Notes: generated by a model not told the origin, from the sequence alone. Numbered from the stretch's first letter, positions 16,129-25,624 are shown. The stretch: DNA of 64,000 nucleotides from Filibacter tadaridae (GCF_900609045.1 NZ_UXAV01000017.1:62001-126000), one strand, 5' to 3'. Made by a program: numbers and translations.

Positions 16129-16968
16129 ATGACAAACTACGAAAAAGAATTACGTATACCCGAATGGCGTTTCATCGATGAATCGATGACGGCACGCACA
16201 CGTTCTGCGCTGGAATCATTTGCAGCAGACGATACATTGTGTCACCTTGTCGGCCAAAAAGTCAGCATCCCGACCATCCGGACATGGGTCCATAATCGCA
16301 CCATTGTCCTTGGCATCCAAGACCACCGACTTCCGCATATCGAAGAAGCGGTGTCGATGATTCAAACGGCTGGCTACACGCCGATTGTCCGCAATTCAGG
16401 CGGTCTAGCAGTCGTGTTGGACGAAGGCGTTCTCAATATATCAATCGTCCTATCTGAAAAAGACACTGCAATCGATATTCCAGCGGGTTATGAAGTGATG
16501 CTGGCATTCGTTCGCAAGCTATTCCCCGAGGCTGCCAATCAGATAGAAGCTTACGAAATCGTAGGGTCATATTGCCCCGGTTCTTACGATCTCAGCATCG
16601 GTGGACGTAAATTCGCCGGCATCTCACAGCGCAGACTACGCCAGGGGATTGCCATCCAAGTCTATTTATGCGTCGAAGGAAGTGGGGAGGAACGAGCCGC
16701 CTTCATCCGCGATTTATATGACACTGGCCTGCAAGGCGAAAAAACAAAATTCACATACCCCGTCATTGAACCTGAAGTGATGGCATCACTATCCGAACTG
16801 TTAGAAACACCAATCACCGTAAGCGACATTATTATCCGCATCCAACTGGCATTGCGCGAACTCACGGAAAACATTCAAATGGGAAGTTTCAAACCGGAAG
16901 AAATGGACTTATACACATTCTATTTAAACCGCGTCGTCGAACGCAACAATAAACTATTAACAAAGTAA
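16129..16968 (+). CDS. lipL: Octanoyl-[GcvH]:protein N-octanoyltransferase LipL
   Basis: 279 residues. Member of the lipoate ligase/octanoyltransferase fold; it moves octanoyl groups from GcvH to E2 subunits of the 2-oxoacid dehydrogenases. Catalytic Cys149 lies in GSYCPGSYDLSI and the conserved Lys in GGRKFAGISQRR. ATG 16129 has AGCAGGAGA 6-14 bases upstream; the upstream extension in frame lies inside pta. Placement after pta fits B. subtilis ywfL. Acetyl-group metabolism and lipoylation of pyruvate dehydrogenase are linked functionally, which may explain the pairing. Confidence 0.9.
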   Translation: MTNYEKELRIPEWRFIDESMTARTRSALESFAADDTLCHLVGQKVSIPTIRTWVHNRTIVLGIQDHRLPHIEEAVSMIQTAGYTPIVRNSGGLAVVLDEGVLNISIVLSEKDTAIDIPAGYEVMLAFVRKLFPEAANQIEAYEIVGSYCPGSYDLSIGGRKFAGISQRRLRQGIAIQVYLCVEGSGEERAAFIRDLYDTGLQGEKTKFTYPVIEPEVMASLSELLETPITVSDIIIRIQLALRELTENIQMGSFKPEEMDLYTFYLNRVVERNNKLLTK

Positions 16969-16976
16969 TAACAAAC

Positions 16977-17014
16977 GGCCGTCCCCCGGAAATCGAGTGG
17001 GACAGTCTTTTTTT
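16977..17014 (+). terminator. Terminator after lipL
   Basis: GGCCGTCCC / GGGACAGTC stem with one mismatch and a wobble, 20-base loop, then T7. Confidence 0.65.
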
Positions 17015-17108
17015 GTGCAATGAAAAACGGAGACTCACTATGTTTGCGACTCTCGGAAAAACCTCCCAAGGCCCGGGAGAAACTTTGCAACGTTTTCGGG
17101 CAACCCGC

Positions 17109-17213
17109 GCGCTCAAAGCAAGCACCGAAGCGATCAATCCACCAACCCGCGCGCTCAAAGCAAGCACCGAAGCGATCAATCCACCAACCCGCGCGCTCAA
17201 AGCAACCAACAAA
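17109..17213. repeat. 21-bp phased repeat array (5 cores)
   Basis: Cores GCGCTCAAA and GCGATCAAT alternate at 17109, 17130, 17151, 17172 and 17193, exactly 21 bases apart, giving a 42-bp dimer. The spacers within the array are identical (GCAAGCACCGAA and CCACCAACCC). It lies between the convergent genes lipL and rsfA. Confidence 0.93.
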
Positions 17214-17240
17214 ACCTCCCGAAGCCCAATCAACCCCCAT

Positions 17241-17278
17241 AAAAGAAAAAACCACCCATCAATGGTTGATGGGCGGTT
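17241..17278 (-). terminator. Terminator overlapping the 3' end of rsfA
   Basis: Minus strand ACCGCCCATCA / TGATGGGTGGT, loop ACCAT, then T6. The stop codon of rsfA (17261-17259) lies inside the stem. Confidence 0.85.
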
Positions 17279-17894
17279 CTTTCGATACTAGATTACCATT
17301 CTGTTCCATCTTAAAAACCGGTGCAGTGCGATCGTCTTCTCCGTTAAGTGTGACAAGGCGGCGTGCGCGGTTCATGATTTGGACAAATTGTTCATAATCG
17401 GAGCGCAAGGTTTTATTCTCCTGACGAAGTTTTTCAACCTCTTGCTCGAGATTTTCCGCCCGATCATTTGCAAGCTTCGCCGTATGCCGCCAACGTAATG
17501 ACTCACTGTCGCCGACACCTGTATGGTGCATGCGGACGAGATAAGCGATAACGGTGTCCAGGGAAAGGGCTGATAATGGAACTGCCGCTTTACTATCTTC
17601 CTGTTCACCCTGTGAAGGGACATAAAGTTGTTGCCCGCGTCTTTTGAAATCTTTGCCGAGCACACGCATGGCTTGCTTGCGTTCTTTCTTTGCATCTTCT
17701 AGTTCTTTTTCATAGTCACGTCTGACAACGGCGTTCCATCTGAATCCGCAAGCTGCCGCCGTACGATTTAATGCGTCACCAACTTCTTCAAATGCACTCA
17801 GTTGTGTACTGCCTTCACGCACATGCCGTAAAACTGTGTCTGCTAGTAACGTATCATTTTCTTCAATCCAAGCATCCTGTCTAACTTTCACCAT
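17259..17894 (-). CDS. rsfA: RsfA-family prespore-specific transcriptional regulator
   Basis: 211 residues. N-terminal Myb/SANT-like DNA-binding region with the tryptophan pattern (VRQDAWIEENDTLLADTVLRHVREG, then ACGFRWNAVVRRDYEKELEDAKKER), followed by a linker and a C-terminal coiled coil (ENLEQEVEKLRQENKTLRSDYEQFVQIMNRARRL). RsfA tunes sigma-F-dependent gene expression in the forespore. Start ATG 17894 has AGGAGG 7 bases upstream; two upstream Met codons do not. A sigma-F/G-like promoter is visible upstream. Paralogues in this family (YlbO, YwfN) exist, so orthology to RsfA itself is inferred from location and sequence. Confidence 0.82.
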   Translation of the reverse strand: MVKVRQDAWIEENDTLLADTVLRHVREGSTQLSAFEEVGDALNRTAAACGFRWNAVVRRDYEKELEDAKKERKQAMRVLGKDFKRRGQQLYVPSQGEQEDSKAAVPLSALSLDTVIAYLVRMHHTGVGDSESLRWRHTAKLANDRAENLEQEVEKLRQENKTLRSDYEQFVQIMNRARRLVTLNGEDDRTAPVFKMEQNGNLVSKEPPINH

Positions 17895-17934
17895 CTCCGT
17901 GCCTCCTGCCATGTTCATAGTTTCTTTCTACTGT

Positions 17935-17964
17935 CAGTGTGGACAGAGTTTCACGGTTTTATTC
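17935..17964 (-). promoter_or_regulatory. Sigma-F/G-like promoter of rsfA
   Basis: Minus strand: GAATA (17964-17960), 15-bp spacer, GTCCACACTG (17944-17935). Against GYATA-N15-GGNNANAHTR there is one mismatch in each element. Confidence 0.45.
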
Positions 17965-18072
17965 ACAGGGTGAAAGCATTCTATCGATTTAAAAGTGGAA
18001 TGAGTCTTTTTCATCTTCCTACAAAGCTCTTTATTGTTTATACTAAAGGGAATGAGTTGGAGGAGGTGCACG

Positions 18073-19371
18073 ATGGAATATAGAGATGAAAAACTACCAG
18101 AAGAGAAAGTTTTCAAAGATCCGGTGCACCGTTACATCCACGTACGCGATAAAGTGATTTGGGATGTCATCGGTACACGTGAGTTTCAGCGACTCCGCCG
18201 GATTAAGCAATTGGGCACGACCTATCTCGTTTTCCACGGAGCTGAGCACAGCCGCTTCCATCACTCGTTGGGCGTTTACGAAATCGTTCGGCGCATCATC
18301 GACGACGGATTCAGTGGAAGACGTGAGTGGAACGATGACGAGCGACTTGTAACGCTTTGTGCAGCGCTCTTACATGATCTTGGGCATGGCCCTTTCTCAC
18401 ATGCGTTCGAAAAAGTATTCGATTTGGACCATGAATTATTCACACAACAGATACTGCTTGGCGACACCGAAGTAAATGCGGTACTCAAGCGTGTTGGGAC
18501 TGAATTTCCGCAAAAAGTGGCAGACGTAATCGGCAAAACGTATCCTGACAAGCTTGTGGTCAGCCTTATTTCAAGTCAGATTGATGCGGACAGGATGGAT
18601 TACTTGCAACGTGATGCCTATTTCACAGGTGTATCCTATGGCCATTTCGATATGGAACGTATTCTACGCGTCATGCGACCGACGGAGGAGCAGGCAGTTA
18701 TTAAATATAGCGGTATGCACGCAGTTGAAGATTACATCATGAGCCGTTACCAAATGTATTGGCAAGTTTATTTTCATCCCGTATCACGCAGTGCGGAAGT
18801 CATTTTGACGAAAATATTGCATCGTGCCAAACAGTTATATGAAGCTAGCTATATATTTAAATTTGAGCCATTCCATTTCAAGTCGTTCTTTGACAGGACA
18901 TTTGAGCTGGAAGATTATATTTCATTGGACGAAAGTATATTGCTGACTTATTTCCAAATGTGGATGAAAGAAGTTGACCCAATTTTATCGGACCTTTGCT
19001 ATCGGTTCATCAACCGAAAATTGTTTCAGCATACAGAGTTTAATCCGGCGACGGAATATCGTAAAATTGGCGAACTGGAACAATTATTCAAAGAAGCGGG
19101 AATCGACCCCGCCTATTACCTCGTAGCGGATTCTTCATCCGACCTACCTTATGACTTTTACAGACCAGGTGAGGAAAGTGAACGATTGCCGATCTACTTA
19201 CAAATGGCGACGGGCGAGCTAAGCGAATTGTCTAGGTCATCGGATATTGTGGATGCCATTTCAGGAAAGCGCCGGACAGACCATAAATTGTATTTCCCGG
19301 AAGATATATTGGAACAAGGAAAAGAGGGTAACCCTTTGTATAAGCAAATTTTGGACATGCTAAAAGGGTAG
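18073..19371 (+). CDS. ywfO: HD-domain phosphohydrolase YwfO
   Basis: 432 residues, matching YwfO length. N-terminal HD domain with metal ligands in EHSRFHHSLGVYEI and LLHDLGHGPFSHAFEKVF, and a further Asp in SQIDADRMDYLQRD. Related to SAMHD1-like/dGTPase nucleotide triphosphohydrolases; homologues hydrolyse (deoxy)nucleoside triphosphates, substrate here unverified. ATG 18073 has AGGAGGTG upstream; the 13-codon N-terminal extension is not supported. ywgA follows after 14 bases, as in B. subtilis. Confidence 0.88.
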   Translation: MEYRDEKLPEEKVFKDPVHRYIHVRDKVIWDVIGTREFQRLRRIKQLGTTYLVFHGAEHSRFHHSLGVYEIVRRIIDDGFSGRREWNDDERLVTLCAALLHDLGHGPFSHAFEKVFDLDHELFTQQILLGDTEVNAVLKRVGTEFPQKVADVIGKTYPDKLVVSLISSQIDADRMDYLQRDAYFTGVSYGHFDMERILRVMRPTEEQAVIKYSGMHAVEDYIMSRYQMYWQVYFHPVSRSAEVILTKILHRAKQLYEASYIFKFEPFHFKSFFDRTFELEDYISLDESILLTYFQMWMKEVDPILSDLCYRFINRKLFQHTEFNPATEYRKIGELEQLFKEAGIDPAYYLVADSSSDLPYDFYRPGEESERLPIYLQMATGELSELSRSSDIVDAISGKRRTDHKLYFPEDILEQGKEGNPLYKQILDMLKG

Positions 19372-19385
19372 AAAGGAGTGGCATC

Positions 19386-19892
19386 TTGCTACAAGAACAC
19401 GCTAGAATCGCGCAGTTCATTTCACTTGCGACTGAAGTGAACGGCCGAAAAAAGCTGCAAAAAATGGTTTTTATCGCAAAAAAGATGAATTTCCCATTCG
19501 CTGAAAAGTATGAGCTACATATGTACGGGCCCTATTCGGAAGAGTTGACCTTACGCATAGAAGAGCTTTGCGAAATGGGGTTCTTATCAGAACAATGTTC
19601 AGACAAAAAATCTTATATCCAATACACATACCATGTGTCGGATGAAGGAAAACAGTTCCTTGAAACAGCCGAACCGCCGCATGATAAATTGGCACAGTGC
19701 ATCGAACGGATGAACGGCAAAAGCTCCCGCTTCCTAGAACTTGTATCGACGCTGCTCTACTTCGACCACTTAACAAAAGACGAGCAAATCGCCAAAGTTC
19801 ACATCGTGAAAAATAAACTGAACTTCACCGAACAAGAAATGGATACTGCATTCACGTTTATCGACGAATTGCAACAAAGCACAGTGAATTGA
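19386..19892 (+). CDS. ywgA: YwgA family protein
   Basis: 168 residues from TTG 19386 with AAAGGAG 7 bases upstream. The N-terminal half (LQKMVFIAKKMNFPFAEKYELHMYGPYSEEL) matches the YwgA/Panacea-like helical domain often seen in regulatory and antitoxin-like proteins; in this family it is a stand-alone conserved protein of unknown role. Cotranscribed with ywfO and followed by a terminator. Confidence 0.8.
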   Translation: MLQEHARIAQFISLATEVNGRKKLQKMVFIAKKMNFPFAEKYELHMYGPYSEELTLRIEELCEMGFLSEQCSDKKSYIQYTYHVSDEGKQFLETAEPPHDKLAQCIERMNGKSSRFLELVSTLLYFDHLTKDEQIAKVHIVKNKLNFTEQEMDTAFTFIDELQQSTVN

Positions 19893-19898
19893 CAATCG

Positions 19899-19923
19899 AA
19901 GCTGCCTACTAGGGTGGCTTTTT
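19899..19923 (+). terminator. Terminator after ywgA
   Basis: AAGCTGCC / GGTGGCTT stem with two wobbles and T5. Confidence 0.6.
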
Positions 19924-19944
19924 GTGTGGCATTAATTGAAAACA

Positions 19945-19968
19945 AAAAAAGCCGGCAAGCGCCGACTC
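19945..19968 (-). terminator. Terminator after ywhB
   Basis: Minus strand GAGTCGGC, loop GCTT, GCCGGCTTTTTTT. Confidence 0.8.
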
Positions 19969-19975
19969 TTAATCC

Positions 19976-20164
19976 TTACTCAACATCACTTAAACGTTTT
20001 CCACCAAGCGCATAATTATTTTTCGTCATTTCTTCGATGAAAACAGTGATCTTTTCAGTCGGTGCTCCAGTTGTTTCAGAGACGGCCGCCGTCACTTTCT
20101 CGCAAAGTGCACGCTTCTGGTCCTCCGTGCGACCTTCAAGCATTTTTACCGTTATATATGGCAT
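19976..20164 (-). CDS. ywhB: 4-oxalocrotonate tautomerase-like protein YwhB
   Basis: 62 residues, the standard size of this homohexameric tautomerase family. After removal of Met, Pro1 is the catalytic base (MPYITVKMLEGR); Arg residues at GRTEDQKR complete the site. The physiological substrate in Bacilli is not known. GAGGGGG lies 6-12 bases before ATG. It is divergent from ywhD, and the B. subtilis ywgA-ywhB-ywhD order is partly preserved. Confidence 0.9.
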   Translation of the reverse strand: MPYITVKMLEGRTEDQKRALCEKVTAAVSETTGAPTEKITVFIEEMTKNNYALGGKRLSDVE

Positions 20165-20194
20165 TCCATTTCCCCCTCTCCACCATTATCCGTT

Positions 20195-20210
20195 ATAGTA
20201 TATATACTAT
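20195..20210. promoter_or_regulatory. 16-bp palindrome in the ywhB-ywhD divergent region
   Basis: ATAGTATATATACTAT is its own reverse complement and carries a TATACT -10-like hexamer on each strand. It may hold both -10 elements, but no good -35 hexamers are visible. Confidence 0.35.
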
Positions 20211-20232
20211 CAGAAATGGAGGGGACAGACGA

Positions 20233-20763
20233 ATGGCAAATGAGCAGAAACCGAAACAGAAATTAGGTTTCACGATTATAAAGAATGATCCGACCGATGG
20301 ACACAAAGGATTCGGCATCGGGGCATTGTCACTGGAAAACGTGTCACCTGTCATTGTTGACATCAATGAAGGAATCGCCAAAATTGAAATTGGTGCTATG
20401 CACGCAAGAAGCGATACGGAACGCGGTGTCAAATTCACGTTGAACCGTGAAGATTCCGAAGGTGGAAAACCATATTGGCTCGTCTGGGTCACAATCGATT
20501 TCAGAGAAGAAGGTCCATATTATGCAGGTGTCACCGCATGTGAAATGGTCGTCAATCGTGAAAAACGTCGTGGCTACAAAGTGCTTGCAGATCACGTGAA
20601 CCGGATGGACAAATCGATGAAGCGTCACATTATCGTCGACCAGATGGATGACAAGTCGAAAAAAATCCTCGCCGAATTCCTAGAAAGTCATAATAAGGAA
20701 ATGTGGGAACGCAGCGAACCGAAACTTCGCATCGATCTTGGCGTGGAATCACCCGGAATATGA
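20233..20763 (+). CDS. ywhD: YwhD family protein
   Basis: 176 residues. Conserved cytosolic protein of Bacilli of unknown function. The signature segments NDPTDGHKGFGIGALSLENVSPVIVD and AMHARSDTERGVKF are intact. ATG 20233 has GGAGGGG 8 bases upstream; an upstream in-frame extension overlaps ywhB and is unsupported. Monocistronic, with a strong bidirectional terminator 185 bases downstream. Confidence 0.87.
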   Translation: MANEQKPKQKLGFTIIKNDPTDGHKGFGIGALSLENVSPVIVDINEGIAKIEIGAMHARSDTERGVKFTLNREDSEGGKPYWLVWVTIDFREEGPYYAGVTACEMVVNREKRRGYKVLADHVNRMDKSMKRHIIVDQMDDKSKKILAEFLESHNKEMWERSEPKLRIDLGVESPGI

Positions 20764-20945
20764 ACAACATGTGACATCTTTCGCATACTTTTGCTTCCAA
20801 GGTTGAATGTCAGCCTAAAACGAAGTAAACTAAAATCATGGCTTGCAGTTGTAAGCTAGGACAACCGGAATCGAATTTGTCCATCCGATTGGTGCATCTT
20901 TCAAACCCAAGCAAGATACCCTTTTCAACAGGACGCCGTGAACGG
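20764..20945. other. Non-coding stretch, nothing identified
   Basis: 182 bases between ywhD and a strong terminator. A short frame on the minus strand ends here, but it starts inside the repeat array and has no ribosome site. Small hairpins are possible (AATCG...CGATT around 20870-20900). The unusual distance from the ywhD stop to its terminator leaves room for a long 3' UTR or a small RNA; no known RNA family was recognised. Confidence 0.4.
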
Positions 20946-20946
20946 T

Positions 20947-20993
20947 AAAAAAGCTTTCCAACCTGACTCAACCCAGGTACGGAAAGCTTTTTT
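20947..20993. terminator. Bidirectional terminator between ywhD and pbpG
   Basis: AAAAAAGCTTTCC and GGAAAGCTTTTTT form a 13-bp stem around a 21-base loop that itself contains CCTG/CAGG; usable from both sides. Confidence 0.85.
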
Positions 20994-21045
20994 GATGGGA
21001 ATAAATTGCCGAACAACACGCAATCGTCTAAATTAATACGCACCC

Positions 21046-21280
21046 CGCTCAATAAACGAGAAAAGCGATCAATCCCTCGCGCGCCCCGCTCAATAAACGA
21101 GAAAAGCGATCAATCCCTCGCGCGTCCCGCTCAATAAACGCGAGAAGCGATCAATCCCTCGCGCGTCCCGCTCAATAAACGCGAGAAGCGATCAATCCCT
21201 CCCGTGCGCCGCTCAATAAACACGATAAGCGATCAATCCTTCGCGCGTCCCGCTCAATAAACCCATAAACCGCTCAAACC
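21046..21280. repeat. 41-bp phased repeat array (6 copies)
   Basis: CGCTCAATAAAC starts at 21046, 21087, 21128, 21169, 21210 and 21251, exactly 41 apart, each followed about 20 bases later by GCGATCAATCC. It is a dimeric array of the same GCG[C/A]TCAA family, with one base fewer per dimer. It fills the space between the convergent genes ywhD and pbpG. Confidence 0.93.
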
Positions 21281-21297
21281 AACCAACCTACACATCA

Positions 21298-23385
21298 TCA
21301 ATCAAAAAACGAAAACGGGAACAAGTCGAACTTTTTGCTATCGTTTTTACCCGAAGACCGTTTTTCCCTTAACGTTTTGTCCGTACATAACTTTTGTGGC
21401 ATATTTTTCTCCTTCACATAGACAAGTCGTTGCTTTGAACACCCCTCAACTGCAATGCCGCCTGTTAAAACATCGATGACGACGCCATTGACGCCCTCAG
21501 GTGGGATGAATGGCTCGGGTTTTTGTCCCTCGTGTGCGGTTTCCATGAATTCAATCCAAATATTTTTAGATGCAGCTTTGTCCTGCTCATCCGTCAATTG
21601 TTCACCCACGTCATAGCCTGTCCAGATGCCGGCCGTTAGTGAAGGAGTGAAACCAATCAAGTACTGATCCGAAATCGTCGTTCCTGATTTCGCCGCGTAC
21701 GGACGAGTCTGTTTTTGCCGCATCGACAAGCCGGTGGAAGACGTGTAATCATTGAATACAGGATCGAACATGCCCGTCATAAGATGAGTTAGAACGAATG
21801 CATCCTGTTCCGAGATAACATGTTTTTTGCTCTGTTTCGGATGTTCGTAGACTAATTTTCCTTCAGAGTCGGTAATCGATAAAATCGTCATCGGTTCAAC
21901 CGCAGTCCCGCCTGAAGCAATCCGGTTATAGGCGTTCGTCATATCGGATAGCGTAACGATGGACGTACCCAACGCAACAGCCGGTGATGGGGGAAACTTC
22001 GCGTCAATGCCAAGACGATCTGCCATTGTTCCGAATTCTTTATAACCGATTTCTTCCAGTGTCTTTACCGCGAAAATATTGTCTGAAATGGCTAACGCCT
22101 GTGCAAGCGAAATGGGATGATCGGCGAATTTACCATTAAAATTCTTCGGTTCATACTCAGCATTTCCATCGTCATACGTAAAAATTGTCTTCTCAGTTGA
22201 TAAGAAAGTCAGCGGATTAAAACCGTTCTCAAGCGCAGCAGCATACAATACAGGTTTCATCGCAGAACCTGGTTGACGTTTTGCCATCGTCGCGCGGTTG
22301 AATGGACTTTCCTTATAATCCACTCCGCCCACGAGCGATGTAACGGCCCCGGTCTCGGGTTCGATTGACATGAAACCGACTTGTAAGCCACTGTCCGGCA
22401 TCCACTTTTCAATGACTTCTTCGGCAGTCTGCTGATGATGCTGGTCCAACGTCGTGCGAATCGTCCAGCCACCTTCAGCAGGATATCGACCTTTCTCCGT
22501 CAGCACTTTTTCTGCCTCTTTCCATACTTCATCAAGAAAATAGGGGGCGACCCGCTTTGAATCTGCCCATTCACGTGTCTTCAATGCAATTTGCTCATTC
22601 TTTGCTCTTGTTTCCTGCCGTTCTGTAATATATCCTTGTTCCTCCATGAGCGATAAAACAACGAGTTGACGTTCCCTCGACTTTTCGGGATTTTCAATGG
22701 GTGAATAAATAGAAGGTCCCTTTGCAATTGCGGTAATAATCGCCGATTCTTCAAGTGTAAGATCTTTCGCAGACTTTCCGAAATAAAACTTACTCGCCGC
22801 TTCAACGCCATACATCCCATGACCGAAGTAAACGATATTCAAATAGCCTTCCAAAATCGTTTCCTTATCGTAAAATACTTCCATCCGATAAGCATACAGG
22901 GCTTCATTAATTTTACGTTTCCACGTTTTTTCGTTTGTCAAATAAAGGTTACGAGCATACTGCATCGTAATCGTACTAGCACCTTCCGTTTTACTACCTG
23001 ATTTTATATCTTTCAAAAGGGCCCCTGCAATCCTCCGATAATCAAGTCCATTGTGATCGTAAAAACGTTTGTCTTCTGTTGCGATAAAGGCGTCGATAAG
23101 GAACGGGGATATTTCATCAAGGTCAACCCAGTATCGTCGTTCTGCCGTAAAACGGTCGCCAATCTGTTTGCCGTTATTATCGAGAAACACGGAGGCTTTA
23201 GGTACAGTTAAAGAAGGTGCTCCCGTAATTTGTGCGTAGAGTCGAAGTGAAAGAAAGATGGTCAACACCGCTGTCAGCATCGTAATGATTAAGAGAATCG
23301 ACCGTTTCAAAGTCGTACGCCTCTTTTTCTTTTTCACATAGACTGTCCGTTGCAAAGCATCACATCCCGTTTTAAGTCGTTGCAT
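21298..23385 (-). CDS. pbpG: Class A penicillin-binding protein PBP2d
   Basis: 695 residues. Basic N-terminus, one transmembrane anchor (about residues 28-50), glycosyltransferase domain (FIATEDKRFYDHNGLDYRRIAGAL with the catalytic Glu; GASTITMQYARNLYL; GYLNIVYFGHGMYGVEAA), then transpeptidase domain with nucleophile Ser374 in SAMK, the SDN motif and KSGTT. It polymerises and cross-links peptidoglycan; PbpG works in germ-cell-wall synthesis of spores. No good ribosome site was seen at ATG 23385, so the true start may be a few codons downstream. Sequence and context (ywh/ywi region) fit B. subtilis ywhE/pbpG; sigma-F control expected but not seen. Confidence 0.87.
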   Translation of the reverse strand: MQRLKTGCDALQRTVYVKKKKRRTTLKRSILLIITMLTAVLTIFLSLRLYAQITGAPSLTVPKASVFLDNNGKQIGDRFTAERRYWVDLDEISPFLIDAFIATEDKRFYDHNGLDYRRIAGALLKDIKSGSKTEGASTITMQYARNLYLTNEKTWKRKINEALYAYRMEVFYDKETILEGYLNIVYFGHGMYGVEAASKFYFGKSAKDLTLEESAIITAIAKGPSIYSPIENPEKSRERQLVVLSLMEEQGYITERQETRAKNEQIALKTREWADSKRVAPYFLDEVWKEAEKVLTEKGRYPAEGGWTIRTTLDQHHQQTAEEVIEKWMPDSGLQVGFMSIEPETGAVTSLVGGVDYKESPFNRATMAKRQPGSAMKPVLYAAALENGFNPLTFLSTEKTIFTYDDGNAEYEPKNFNGKFADHPISLAQALAISDNIFAVKTLEEIGYKEFGTMADRLGIDAKFPPSPAVALGTSIVTLSDMTNAYNRIASGGTAVEPMTILSITDSEGKLVYEHPKQSKKHVISEQDAFVLTHLMTGMFDPVFNDYTSSTGLSMRQKQTRPYAAKSGTTISDQYLIGFTPSLTAGIWTGYDVGEQLTDEQDKAASKNIWIEFMETAHEGQKPEPFIPPEGVNGVVIDVLTGGIAVEGCSKQRLVYVKEKNMPQKLCTDKTLREKRSSGKNDSKKFDLFPFSFFD

Positions 23386-23450
23386 CTAGTATGCGACGCA
23401 CGAGAGGAGATTAAACGGAAATTCATGAAAAACATCCAATGCTCGGAAGA

Positions 23451-23480
23451 TTGATATGTAAGGTGGAAAAGAGCTATAAT
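23451..23480 (+). promoter_or_regulatory. Sigma-A promoter of ywiB-argS
   Basis: TTGATA (23451-23456), 18-bp spacer, TATAAT (23475-23480), 27 bases upstream of the ywiB start region. Confidence 0.65.
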
Positions 23481-23513
23481 AAGAAGATATTTTCCAGAAA
23501 AGGCGGTGACCAG

Positions 23514-23948
23514 ATGGAATCACGGAAAAACGTGACTATACGGCTCCATTCAACAATCCGTCATCCGGGACAAGACGAGGAAACGCACGACTTGCTTGCT
23601 ATAGGAGAACTCATCGAAAAAGCAGGTACAGCCTATTTAAAATTTGAAGAAGAACAAAATGGGGATAAAGTCCGTACGACCGTCAAACTTAGTGCAGAAA
23701 ACGCACTTATTATGCGCAACGGAGCGGTTACGATGCGACTTCCATTTCATCCAAGCGAAGTGAAAGCGGGGAATTTTGGGAGCGGACCTGCGGCATTCAA
23801 CTTGGTCGTCAAAACGCATCGACTTGAATACAAGGAAGAAGTGAACGGTTCCGAAGGAAGATTCAGCGTGAACTATGCACTGCATGCAGATGGTTCACTA
23901 CTTGGCGAACACGAACTAACGATTACCTATGCGGAGGGAAAACAATGA
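23514..23948 (+). CDS. ywiB: DUF1934 family protein YwiB
   Basis: 144 residues, predicted calycin-like beta-barrel ([68 protein letters not shown]). Unknown function, conserved directly before argS in Bacilli. AAAGGCGG lies about 7 bases before ATG 23514. Overlaps the argS start by 4 bases (ATGA). Confidence 0.85.
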   Translation: MESRKNVTIRLHSTIRHPGQDEETHDLLAIGELIEKAGTAYLKFEEEQNGDKVRTTVKLSAENALIMRNGAVTMRLPFHPSEVKAGNFGSGPAAFNLVVKTHRLEYKEEVNGSEGRFSVNYALHADGSLLGEHELTITYAEGKQ

Positions 23949-25612
23949 ATGCAATTGAAAAAATTCAACATGAAGTGAAAACGGCATTGCGTCAAGCTGT
24001 AATTGAAGCGGGACTTGCTGCAGAGGCAGACATTCCGGACATTATGCTGGAAACACCCAAGAATAAGGAAAACGGCGACTATGCAACGAACATTGCAATG
24101 CAACTGACGAAAATTGCGAAAAAACCGCCACGCGCAATTGCAGAAGCGATTTTGGAAAAACTGAACACTTCCGGCACATCCATCAAATCGATTGAAATCG
24201 CAGGCCCCGGTTTTATGAATATTAAACTGAAAACGGATTTCTTAGGCGATATCGTGAAGACGGTTTTAGACCAAAGCGGAAATTACGGTCGATCCAATGC
24301 GGGCGAACATGAAAAAATTCAAGTTGAATTCGTCTCGGCAAACCCGACTGGCGACCTTCACTTAGGACACGCACGCGGAGCTTCATTAGGGGATTCCCTC
24401 TGCAATATCCTAGACTTTGCAGGATACGATGTTGCACGTGAGTATTATATAAACGACGCGGGCAATCAAGTACATAATCTCGCAAAATCCGTTGAAGTTC
24501 GTTATTTCCAGGCACTTGGAGTAGACAAAGAAATGCCTGAGGACAGCTATCGTGGGCCGGACATCATCGAACTAGGAAAGCAGCTTGTTGAAGAGTTCGG
24601 CGATAAATATGCCAACGTTCCTGAAGAAGAGCGTTACTCGTTTTTCCGTGCATACGGATTGCAGTATGAGTTGGAAAAACTGAAAAAAGACCTAGCAGAT
24701 TTCCGTGTTTCATTTGACAATTGGTTTTCTGAAACATCGTTATACGAAGACGGTAAAATCGATGTTGCATTGAACAAACTACGCGAAAATGGCCATGTGT
24801 ATGAAGAAGACGGTGCCACTTGGTTCCGCTCGACGACATTTGGGGACGATAAAGACCGCGTACTTATTAAAAACGACGGCACATACACATACTTGACACC
24901 CGATATTGCCTACCATGAAAACAAATTGTTCCGCGGTTTCGACAAACTGATCAATATTTGGGGTGCAGACCATCACGGCTATATTCCGCGTATGAAAGCG
25001 GCAATCGAGGCCCTCGGCTATAACCGTGACACGTTGGAAGTGAGCGTTGCACAAATGGTCCAGTTATACAAAGACGGAGAAAAGTTCAAGATGAGTAAAC
25101 GGACAGGAAAAGCCGTCACATTACGTGAATTGGTCGAACTAGTAGGCTTGGATGCCACACGTTACTTCTTCGCAATGCGTTCAGGCGACTCGCAGATGGA
25201 CTTTGACCTGGATCTTGCCATTTCGCAGTCCAATGAAAACCCGGTATACTACGCGCAATATGCACACGCACGGATCTCTTCGATTCTGCGACAAGCTGAC
25301 GAAGCAGGCATATCCGCATCCGTAGAACATACCTCTTTACTGCAAGCTGAAAAAGAACTTGAATTATTGAAGAAAATAGGGGATTTCCCGAAAGTCATCA
25401 GCGATGCAGCAAGATTGCGTGCACCGCACCGTGTCACAACATACATCCAAGAACTCGCATCCACATTCCACAGCTTCTATAACGCTGAAAAAGTTTTGGA
25501 TCCGGAAAATCGTGAACTATCAGCAGCGCGACTAGCACTGATTACAGCGGTCCGCACAACAATTGCAAACGCCTTGAAATTAGTCGGCGTCTCCGCACCG
25601 GAAAAAATGTAA
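23945..25612 (+). CDS. argS: Arginyl-tRNA synthetase
   Basis: 555 residues (B. subtilis: 556). Class I synthetase: N-terminal Add1 domain binding the tRNA elbow, the HIGH-type motif [22 protein letters not shown] as the KMSKS equivalent, and the C-terminal DALR anticodon domain ([14 protein letters not shown]). Translationally coupled to ywiB. No T-box leader was seen; the promoter upstream of ywiB appears constitutive. Confidence 0.97.
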   Translation: MNAIEKIQHEVKTALRQAVIEAGLAAEADIPDIMLETPKNKENGDYATNIAMQLTKIAKKPPRAIAEAILEKLNTSGTSIKSIEIAGPGFMNIKLKTDFLGDIVKTVLDQSGNYGRSNAGEHEKIQVEFVSANPTGDLHLGHARGASLGDSLCNILDFAGYDVAREYYINDAGNQVHNLAKSVEVRYFQALGVDKEMPEDSYRGPDIIELGKQLVEEFGDKYANVPEEERYSFFRAYGLQYELEKLKKDLADFRVSFDNWFSETSLYEDGKIDVALNKLRENGHVYEEDGATWFRSTTFGDDKDRVLIKNDGTYTYLTPDIAYHENKLFRGFDKLINIWGADHHGYIPRMKAAIEALGYNRDTLEVSVAQMVQLYKDGEKFKMSKRTGKAVTLRELVELVGLDATRYFFAMRSGDSQMDFDLDLAISQSNENPVYYAQYAHARISSILRQADEAGISASVEHTSLLQAEKELELLKKIGDFPKVISDAARLRAPHRVTTYIQELASTFHSFYNAEKVLDPENRELSAARLALITAVRTTIANALKLVGVSAPEKM

Positions 25613-25624
25613 AGTAAATCATCG

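Noticed and set aside
17013..17397. Repetitive frames over the 17109 array
   Set aside because: Frames in several phases with repeat-derived sequence; they overlap the rsfA end and terminators.
20810..21052. 80-codon minus-strand frame downstream of ywhD
   Set aside because: Starts in the repeat array, crosses a strong terminator, and no ribosome site was seen.
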